NCBI GenBank assembly: GCA_947440895.1
Contig: CANETO010000127.1
Location: 1 to 6,275 of the forward strand
DNA: 6,275 nucleotides
Reading direction: 5' to 3'
DNA from: Planctomycetaceae bacterium
GTDB lineage: Bacteria > Planctomycetota > Planctomycetia > Pirellulales > UBA1268
In this document: in pieces, positions 1-5,900 of the stretch
Layout: the number at the start of each line of letters is the position of its first letter
Numbering within the stretch: position 1 is the first letter of the stretch
Position numbers and translations under genes: made by a program
Notes under the pieces: generated by a model
Told to the model about the DNA's origin: nothing
Databases searched by the model: none
The model's input: the letters and a program-made list of their open reading frames with translations, nothing else

Positions 1-99
1 GAAGTCCTTGGGAAAGTCGGCCGCCATGACGCCGATCGCCCATGAGGCCAGCAGGCAGAACGAGAGCCAACACGGGTGAAGGAGGCGGCGATTTGGCAT
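1..99 (-). CDS. N-terminus of a divergent exported protein (partial)
   Basis: This is the start of a leftward gene that runs off the left edge; 33 codons are visible without a stop. The first residues, MPNRRLLHPCWLSF, give a basic n-region (two Arg). A hydrophobic stretch of about 15 residues (CWLSFCLLASWAIGVM) follows, then a small-residue site with V24 and A26 at -3/-1, so cleavage is plausible after A26 and the mature protein would begin near ADFPKDF. This is a classic Sec-type signal peptide, so the product is probably exported. The rest of the protein is outside the window and I cannot assign a function. An in-frame ATG four codons upstream (start at 111) is an alternative; I prefer 99 because the Arg pair then sits close to the N-terminus. 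Neither start has a convincing Shine-Dalgarno sequence. The gene shares its upstream region with imuA, but co-regulation is only a possibility. Confidence 0.55.
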   Translation of the reverse strand, partial: MPNRRLLHPCWLSFCLLASWAIGVMAADFPKDF

Positions 100-165
100 G
101 GTGCCCGTCATTCTAGCTCGGGGGGCGAGAGGGCGGTTGAGGCGCATGCAGAGTCGCGACGCCTG

Positions 166-194
166 TTGACGATCACGGAACATGCGTATAGTAT
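166..194 (+). promoter_or_regulatory. Candidate sigma70-like promoter of the imuA operon
   Basis: TTGACG at 166-171 matches the -35 consensus at 5 of 6 positions. TAGTAT at 189-194 matches the -10 consensus at 4 of 6, and the gap is 17 bp. The -10 lies inside the palindromic operator at 183-206, so a bound repressor would block RNA polymerase. Transcription would start around 200-203, giving a short leader before the imuA ATG at 229. A shifted -10, TATAGT at 187-192, would leave a less favourable 15-bp gap. The consensus applied is that of E. coli sigma70, which may fit this organism only loosely. Confidence 0.45.
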
Positions 195-206
195 ACGCAC
201 GTATAC
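183..206. promoter_or_regulatory. Overlapping-palindrome operator (candidate damage-response repressor site)
   Basis: Two perfect inverted repeats overlap here. TGCGTATA-G-TATACGCA (183-199) has 8-bp arms around one base. GTATACG-CA-CGTATAC (191-206) has 7-bp arms around two bases. They share the middle half-site, so the element is three CGTATA half-sites in alternating orientation (185-190 forward, 192-197 reverse, 200-205 forward). It covers the candidate -10 and ends 22 bp before the imuA start. Cassettes of this type are known to be LexA-repressed in several phyla, which makes a LexA-like dimer the leading candidate. The sequence does not match the E. coli (CTGT-N8-ACAG), Gram-positive (CGAAC...GTTCG) or alphaproteobacterial (GTTC-N7-GTTC) LexA boxes, so the identity of the binder is inference. 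Confidence 0.6.
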
Positions 207-216
207 ACAAGGCATC

Positions 217-221
217 GGAGG
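217..221 (+). promoter_or_regulatory. Ribosome binding site that fixes the imuA start
   Basis: GGAGG lies 7 bases before the ATG at 229. This spacing is good and supports ATG 229 over the in-frame GTG at 76, which would place the promoter and operator inside the coding sequence. Confidence 0.7.
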
Positions 222-228
222 CGACCGT

Positions 229-1140
229 ATGGTGACGCAGGTCAGGGAGCAGGTCAGAGAGCAGGTTTTGGGTCAGGTCAGAGAGCGTATGGGCTCGGCC
301 GGAGGCCTGCTCAGGCAGGACTCCGGGTGGCGGCAGGCCGAAGGGGGTGGCAGGGAGACTGTGGCGACCGGGTTTTCAACGCTCGACCGCCTGCTGCCGG
401 CCGGCGGCGTGCGGCGTGGCAGCCTCATCGAATGGCTGGCTGGCGGCGACGCTGCCAGCGCTGATGCAGGAGGGGCGATCACGCTTGCCTGTGCGGTGGC
501 CTGCCGGTTGGCAACCTCACGTGCTCAGGCAGTGGCTTCGCAAGCCACGACGATCGTGGTGGTCGATCGGGGGCAGCGGTTTTATCCGCCGGCGGTGCTC
601 CCGTGGCTCGAGGCACAGTCGGATGTCGCCGCAAAGGGGGGACGCATGCCGCAGCTTGTGGTGGCCCGCCCTTCGCGTGACGACGACGAAATCTGGGCGA
701 TCGACCAGGCGCTTCGCTGCCCCGGTGTGGCGGCGGTGCTGGCCTGGCCCGGGCGGGTGCATTCCACGGCCATGCGGCGGTGGCAACTGGCTACGCGGAC
801 AAGCGGCGCGGTCGGCCTGCTCGTGCGTGGGTTGCCGGGGCGGCCGCAGGCGGGCGAGCAGACGTGGGCCGATGCGAAGGTGGCAGTTTCTCCGGTGGCT
901 GGCGGTGATTCGGCGGCAGATCCCGCCGTGCGGCGACTGCGGCTCTCGCTTGCAGGTGGGCCGTGGTCGGGCGACGAGATGCTCAAGGAACGGTCGGCGG
1001 AGCTGCTTTTGGATCTGACAAATGGTCGCGAGTCCACTCGCCGCCACCGCCTGCCGGGCTGGTCTGGCACGCTCTCTGCGGCGGGGCGTTTGCAGGGTGG
1101 TCGGTTTCCGCTTGAGGAGGCGACATGTCGCGCATCATGA
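229..1140 (+). CDS. imuA: ImuA, RecA-fold accessory protein of the mutasome
   Basis: ImuA (303 aa) is a RecA/SulA-related cytoplasmic protein that works with ImuB and DnaE2 in error-prone lesion bypass. Residues 4-20 form a (QVRE)-type repeat with Val at 5, 9, 13 and 17, likely an amphipathic helix. Residues 48-69 (GFSTLDRLLPAGG, then RRGSLIEW) match the RecA-like entry motif 'G...LD.LLP.GG..RG...E'. The following Walker A region (about 72-86) has no GKT/GKS and is Gly/Ala-rich, so ATP binding is doubtful. A Walker-B-like strand, TTIVVVDR (107-114), is followed by FYPP (118-121) and a DDDEIWAIDQALRCP segment (151-165) that I recognise from ImuA-type proteins. The start is chosen from the GGAGG at 217-221 and the upstream operator. 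The 3' end overlaps imuB by 16 bp, suggesting translational coupling. Family assignment rests on these motifs plus the imuB-dnaE2 context; sequence conservation in ImuA is low. Confidence 0.85.
   Translation: MVTQVREQVREQVLGQVRERMGSAGGLLRQDSGWRQAEGGGRETVATGFSTLDRLLPAGGVRRGSLIEWLAGGDAASADAGGAITLACAVACRLATSRAQAVASQATTIVVVDRGQRFYPPAVLPWLEAQSDVAAKGGRMPQLVVARPSRDDDEIWAIDQALRCPGVAAVLAWPGRVHSTAMRRWQLATRTSGAVGLLVRGLPGRPQAGEQTWADAKVAVSPVAGGDSAADPAVRRLRLSLAGGPWSGDEMLKERSAELLLDLTNGRESTRRHRLPGWSGTLSAAGRLQGGRFPLEEATCRAS
238..285 (+). repeat. Four 12-bp tandem units at the start of imuA
   Basis: Units begin at 238, 250, 262 and 274. The second and fourth are identical (CAGGTCAGAGAG), the first differs by one base, and the third is diverged (CAGGTTTTGGGT). 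They encode QVRE-QVRE-QVLG-QVRE, placing Val every fourth residue. The reading frame is preserved because the unit is a multiple of three. The result is a charged amphipathic N-terminal helix ahead of the RecA-like domain. Confidence 0.8.
1114..1120 (+). promoter_or_regulatory. Ribosome binding site of imuB, inside imuA
   Basis: GAGGAGG sits within the last codons of imuA, 4 bases before the imuB ATG at 1125. The spacing is short but usable. The alternative in-frame ATG at 1137, which forms an ATGA overlap with the imuA stop, would be 16 bases away, too far for this site. Confidence 0.6.
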
Positions 1141-2930
1141 CGGTTTGGCTGCCCCGATGGCCCGTGCAGCGGCGACTGCTCGAGAGGCCCGAGCTCCGTA
1201 GACAGCCCGTGTTTGTCTGCCGGCGGGAGCGTCGCGGCGTGATGACGGTGGTGGCTTGGGCCTGGGCAGCACCGCCGCGGAGGGAGGGGGCATCTGTGTC
1301 GCAGTCTGGAGGAGCATCGCTCTCCAGAACCTCCCTCTCCGGGATTCAGCCGGGCATGTCGCTCGCCGAAGCGATGGCGGTGCTGGCACTCTCGCACGGC
1401 TCCCGCGCCTGCCATATCGCCGAGGTCGATCAGGATGATCCCGCGGCCGATCTGACCTCGCTCGAGGAAGTCGCCCGCTATTGCCGGCGGTTTGCACCGC
1501 TCGTGGCGATCGAAAAACCATCGCAGCATGGGCACGGGGGGCCTGAGTGTCTGCAGATCGACGTGACGGGCACTGCCGGTTTTTTTGGTGGCGAGGGGCC
1601 GCTGGTTCGCACGGTCGTCTGGACGCTGGCCACGCGGGGCATTCATGCTCGGGCCGCGATTGCCGATACCCCGGCTGCCGCCTGGGCCGCCGCACGCCAT
1701 ACAGATAGCCTGCATGCTGCCCTGGCGACCGCGGGGGCACAATCGCGGCAGCACCGCGACGGACTGCGAAAGAGGCATTGTCGGTGGGCGGTCGTGCCCC
1801 CGGGAGCACACCTGCGGGCGCTCGCGGAACTGCCGGCTACGGCCCTGAGGCTGGATACGATCGCGGCGACGCAGTTGCGGGATGTCGGCATCGAGACGAT
1901 CGGCGGCATCGCCCGTCTGCCGCGGAAGAGCCTCGCTTCACGGTTTGCGCCGCAGTTATTGCAGCGGCTCACAGAGTTCATCGGCGAGCGGCCCGAACCA
2001 CTGGTGGTCCCCTGCTCCGGCGAACTCCCGACCGCCTCGCTGGCCTTTGATTTTCCGCTCCTGCTCCGCGACACGACGCAGGACGATCTGGTCGCGGTGA
2101 TCGAGCGGCTTCTGCACGACTGCGTGACGCCGCTGGTGGCTAAAGGTGAGGGAGTGATGTCGCTGCAGGTGCGGCTGGAGCGATCTCAGTCGGCTGCACC
2201 CCGCGAGGCCTGCCCGCCGGCGATCATCGATATCGGCGTGTTTCAGCCGAGTAGTTCGGCGAAGCACCTTACGGAGCTCATAAAGCTGCGGATGGCGCGG
2301 ATGCGAATGCCGCGGGAGATCGAAGGCATCACGGTGGAGGTGGTGTCTGTGGGGAAGGCTGAGTGCCGGCAGCGGACTCTCTTTGGCGAGGCTGCGGAAA
2401 CGTCAGCCGCGCAGGTGGTCATGCTGATGGACCGGCTGTCTGGCCGACTCGGCCGTGGAGCAGTCTTCGAGCCCAGGCCGGTCGTCGATGCACAGCCGGA
2501 ACATGCGTGGGCGGCCGTGCCGCCAGCGGCGCACGGTATGAAGTCCAGATCGAAGCCCGCGATCAAGCGGCCGCAGCGTGGTGGCGGACGCGAGAACTCG
2601 CCAGAGGTGTATCGGACAGCCTCGATGGCCGCGCCGCAGCGGCGGCCGATCTGGCTCCTACCACGGCCAGTACGACTGGAGACGGTATCGGTCGTAGGCT
2701 CGGCTGTGGATCAAGTGAATGCATCGAGTGGTCCACCGGTGCAGTTTTACAGTGGTGACCAGAGGCACGAGATCGTGAAGGCACACGGCCCGGAACGCAT
2801 CGAGACCGCTTGGTGGCGTGGGCCGACCGTGCGCCGCGACTATTACGTTGTCGAGACGAGCACGGGAGGCCGCTACTGGATCTTTCGCCAACGGCGCGGC
2901 GAGTGGTTTCTACACGGCACGTTTTCCTGA
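1125..2930 (+). CDS. imuB: ImuB, catalytically inactive Y-family polymerase homologue and clamp adaptor
   Basis: ImuB (601 aa) tethers the mutasome to the beta sliding clamp and contacts ImuA and DnaE2; it is not itself expected to polymerise. The N-terminus, MSRIMTVWLPRWPVQR, is the typical ImuB opening, with W/L where active Y-family enzymes have the catalytic Asp. GIQPGMSLAEA (73-83) is the fingers-type motif. LQIDVTGTAGFFGGE (143-157) replaces the catalytic 'S-x-D-E' segment and lacks the Asp-Glu pair. A helix-hairpin-helix lies around 250-290 (DVGIETIGGIARLPRKSL). QRTLF (416-420) matches the clamp-binding consensus QxxLF. After a basic, poorly conserved linker (about 470-507) comes the ImuB C-terminal domain, from PIWLLPRP (508-515) through GPERIETAWWRG (555-566) and RRDYY to WFLHGTFS at the end. 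The protein seems longer than typical ImuB because of an extra segment at about 49-72 and the linker. The start at 1125 is favoured by family similarity and GAGGAGG. Confidence 0.93.
   Translation: MSRIMTVWLPRWPVQRRLLERPELRRQPVFVCRRERRGVMTVVAWAWAAPPRREGASVSQSGGASLSRTSLSGIQPGMSLAEAMAVLALSHGSRACHIAEVDQDDPAADLTSLEEVARYCRRFAPLVAIEKPSQHGHGGPECLQIDVTGTAGFFGGEGPLVRTVVWTLATRGIHARAAIADTPAAAWAAARHTDSLHAALATAGAQSRQHRDGLRKRHCRWAVVPPGAHLRALAELPATALRLDTIAATQLRDVGIETIGGIARLPRKSLASRFAPQLLQRLTEFIGERPEPLVVPCSGELPTASLAFDFPLLLRDTTQDDLVAVIERLLHDCVTPLVAKGEGVMSLQVRLERSQSAAPREACPPAIIDIGVFQPSSSAKHLTELIKLRMARMRMPREIEGITVEVVSVGKAECRQRTLFGEAAETSAAQVVMLMDRLSGRLGRGAVFEPRPVVDAQPEHAWAAVPPAAHGMKSRSKPAIKRPQRGGGRENSPEVYRTASMAAPQRRPIWLLPRPVRLETVSVVGSAVDQVNASSGPPVQFYSGDQRHEIVKAHGPERIETAWWRGPTVRRDYYVVETSTGGRYWIFRQRRGEWFLHGTFS
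1280..1337. repeat. Nested inverted repeat within an apparent in-frame insertion of imuB
   Basis: The outer arms GAGGGAGG (1280-1287) and CCTCCCTC (1330-1337) are perfect complements. The inner arms TCTGGAG (1305-1311) and CTCCAGA (1322-1328) are also perfect, with a 10-base loop. The outer arm is separated from the inner stem by 17 bases on the left and one on the right, so the fold would be an asymmetric hairpin. The encoded stretch is Ser/Gly-rich (EGASVSQSGGASLSRTSLSG) and falls between VVAWAWA and GIQPGM, where I remember other ImuB proteins having only a short connection. It may be a small palindromic element inserted in frame, or chance in GC-rich DNA. Confidence 0.5.
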
Positions 2931-2966
2931 CGGCTCTTTCCGCCGAAGCACCATTGCAGGCACGAC

Positions 2967-2972
2967 AAGGAG
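2967..2972 (+). promoter_or_regulatory. Ribosome binding site of dnaE2
   Basis: AAGGAG lies 8 bases before the ATG at 2981, a near-ideal site. It lies in the 50-bp gap (2931-2980) after the imuB stop. That gap has a weak CGGC/GCCG stem just after the stop but no T-run, and I see no separate promoter, so dnaE2 is most simply cotranscribed with imuAB. Confidence 0.75.
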
Positions 2973-2980
2973 AAACACCA

Positions 2981-5900
2981 ATGCTTGATCTGTCCTATGC
3001 AGAGCTGCACTGCAGGAGCAATTTCTCGTTTCACGAGGGCGGCTCACACCCCGAGGAATTAGTCCAGAAGGCCCACGCACTCGGCTACGAAGCGATTGCC
3101 ATCACCGATCGCGCCACGCTGGCTGGCATTGTGCGGGCGCACGGGGCAGTCAAGCAGATCGCTGATGCATCACAGGCCGGTAATGCCGGGCGGGCAGCGA
3201 TCAGGCTGATCGTCGGGGCGCATCTGGAGCCGGTGGATGCCATGCCGCTAGTCGTGTGGGCGACCAATCGCACCGGCTACTCCCATCTCTGCAGGCTCCT
3301 GACGCGTGGGTATGCCGCTGCCGCCGGCTCGGCAGGCGATGTGTCGCAGGATGGCCGCGCAAACGCGTGCGTGCTCTCGCTGGCTGATATTGCCGCGCAT
3401 GCCGAAGGCCTGCTCGCGGGCGTGCCGCTGGCGGCGATTGCGGATGCCGGCATGAGCGATGCCCACGGCCAGGCCGAGGTCGTTGCGGCAGTCGCTCAGT
3501 GGCGCGAGGTGTTTGGCGACCGGCTGGTGGCGCTGGCCGAGGTGGCGCTCGAAGGGGATGACGAGGAACGGCTGTGGTGGTATGCGACAGTGGGACGCCA
3601 GGCGCGGGTGCCGCTCGTGGCGGCCGGCGATGTCCGCTACCACGAGCGGTCCCGACTGCCGCTCTTCGACGCCCTCACGGCCGTGCGGCACGGCTGCACG
3701 GTGGAGGAGGTTCGCGGCCGGCTTCTGTCCAACGGCGAGCGGCATCTGCACGACCGGCGGAACGTTGCCGAGCGGTTTGCCACGCTTGCCGGAGCGGTCG
3801 AGCGATCGGTGGAAATCGCGAGAAGGTGCACATTTTCCCTGGCGGAACTGCAGTATGAATATCCCGATGCGACCGTGCCCGCGGGCCGCACACCTGCGGA
3901 GCATCTGGCCGATCTGACCTGGCGGGGGGCGGCGAAGCGGTATCCGGCCGGCCCTTCCAGCGATATTCCCGCCGGTATTCCCGCCGGTATTCCCGCCGGT
4001 ATTCCCGCCGGTATTCCCGAAAGAGTGCGGTCGCTCATCGATCACGAACTCGCTCTCGTGGCGGAACTCGGCTACGAGGCCTACTTCCTCACCGTCTTCG
4101 ACATCGTCCGGTTTGCCCGCCGCCGCGGCATCCTGTGTCAGGGGCGGGGCTCGGCGGCCAACTCCGCTATCTGCTACTGCCTCGGCATCACGTCGGTCGA
4201 TCCGGCCCGCATGGACGTGCTCTTCGAGCGGTTCATCAGCCGCGAACGCTGCGAGGCGCCCGATATCGACATCGATTTCGAGCACGACCGCCGCGAGGAG
4301 GTGATTCAGTATGTCTACGAAACCTACGGCCGGAGGAGGGCGGCGTTGACGGCCGAGGTGATCTCCTACCGGCTGCGGTCGGCCGTGCGTGATATCGCCA
4401 AGGTGCTCGGGTTCTCGCTCGATCGCGTGGAGGAAATAGCCAGTGTGCTCGACGCAGGGGACGGCCTGGAGGCATTGCCGCAGCGGCTGGCCGAGGCCGG
4501 CCTCGATCCCGAGGATGACACCTGCACACGGCTCACCACCCTCGTCGGCCAGCTCGTCGGCTTTCCCCGTCACCTGGGGCAGCACGTGGGCGGTATGGTG
4601 ATGACGCGGGGCGACCTCTGCGATCTTGTGCCGATCCAGCCCGCCGCGATGGATGGCCGCACCGTCATCCAGTGGGACAAGAACGACCTCGACGAACTGG
4701 GCATCCTCAAGGTCGATTGCCTGGCGCTTGGGATGCTCACCGCGATCCACCGGGCGTTTGATTTGGTCGAGGCGGCAGGCGGGCCGAAACTGACACTGGC
4801 CACAGTGCCGGCGGAAGACCCTGCCGTCTACGAGATGATCTCGCGGGCCGACACGGTGGGCGTGTTCCAGATCGAGAGCCGGGCGCAGATGAGCATGTTG
4901 CCTCGGCTGAAGCCGGCCTGTTTCTACGACCTTGTGATCGAGGTGGCGATCGTGCGGCCCGGGCCGATCCAGGGCGACATGGTGCATCCCTATCTCCGCC
5001 GCCGCTCGGGCGAGGAGCCGGTGACGTTTCCGAACGAGGCTATTCGTGCGGTGCTCGAGAAGACGCTCGGAGTGCCGCTCTTCCAGGAGCAGGCGATGCG
5101 GCTGGCCGTGGTCGCAGCCGGCTTTACGCCGGGCGAGGCCGATCAGCTTCGCCGCGCCATGGGGGCCTGGCGCCGGCCGGGGGTGATCGACGAGTTTCAC
5201 AGGAAGCTGGTCGACGGCATGCGGGCCCGTGGCCTTTCGCAGCGGTTTGCTGAGCAGGTGTTTCAGCAGATTCGCGGCTTCGGCGAATATGGCTTTCCGG
5301 AGTCACATGCGGCGAGCTTCGCGCTTTTGGTCTATGTGTCGGCATGGCTCAAGCGGCATCATCCGGCCGCCTTCACGGCCGCCCTGCTCGGCAGCCAGCC
5401 GATGGGATTTTACGCCCCTGCGCAGCTGGTGCGTGATGCCAAAGAACATGGCGTTCGGGTGCTGCCAGTCGATGTGAATGCGAGTGCGTGGCAGGCTACG
5501 GTCGAAGTCAAAAACGACAGGCGGAGAGCGGACAACGGGAGGTGGTGTGACGAGAGGGAGGCGAGCAGTCGATGGCCTGGGACGACGTCAGGAGCCCGGC
5601 AGGGGGCGGCCGTGCGACTGGGTTTGGAGCAGGTGTATGGTCTGGGGGAGGTCGCGGGCCGGCGGATCGAGACGGCGCGGCAGTCCGGCCCGTTTCGACT
5701 CCCGCACGAACTGGCCCGGCGGGCGCACCTCGACCGAGAGTCGCTCCTGCATCTGGCTCGTGCCGGGGCGTTTGAATCGCTGGGGCTCGATCGACGCCGG
5801 GCCGTCTGGGAGGCGATGCGGTGCCTCGACCGTCCGGAAAGCCAGCCGCTCTTACGAGGGCTGCAGGATGAAGACGATTCTGATGAGAGCGACGATCTCC

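Noticed and set aside
76..228. Upstream extension of imuA to a GTG at 76
   Set aside because: The extra 51 residues resemble no ImuA sequence, the GTG overlaps the divergent gene, and the extension would place the promoter and palindromic operator inside the coding region; ATG 229 has a good GGAGG.
347..1018. 223-codon + strand frame overlapping imuA
   Set aside because: It is out of frame with the RecA-like motifs, rich in Arg, Trp and Cys as expected of a shifted reading of GC-rich codons, and has no family features.
1137..1139. Alternative imuB start at ATG 1137 (ATGA overlap with the imuA stop)
   Set aside because: Possible, but it is 16 bases from the GAGGAGG and would remove the MSRI residues typical of ImuB N-termini.
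582..1811. 409-codon open frame on the minus strand
   Set aside because: Antisense to imuA and imuB, with Arg/Pro/Ser-rich sequence lacking any recognisable domain; a compositional shadow.
2932..2950. Small CGGC/GCCG hairpin after the imuB stop as a terminator
   Set aside because: The stem is only four base pairs with no following T-run, and dnaE2 follows closely with its own ribosome binding site; an attenuator cannot be argued from this.
3965..4018. CRISPR-like array
   Set aside because: Units are 12 bp, directly contiguous without spacers, and in frame inside dnaE2; this is a coding minisatellite.
3248..5200. 650-codon open frame on the minus strand
   Set aside because: It lies wholly antisense to conserved DnaE2 sequence; its His/Arg/Pro/Gly-rich composition is typical of a shadow frame in GC-rich DNA, and it reads the minisatellite as GNTG repeats.
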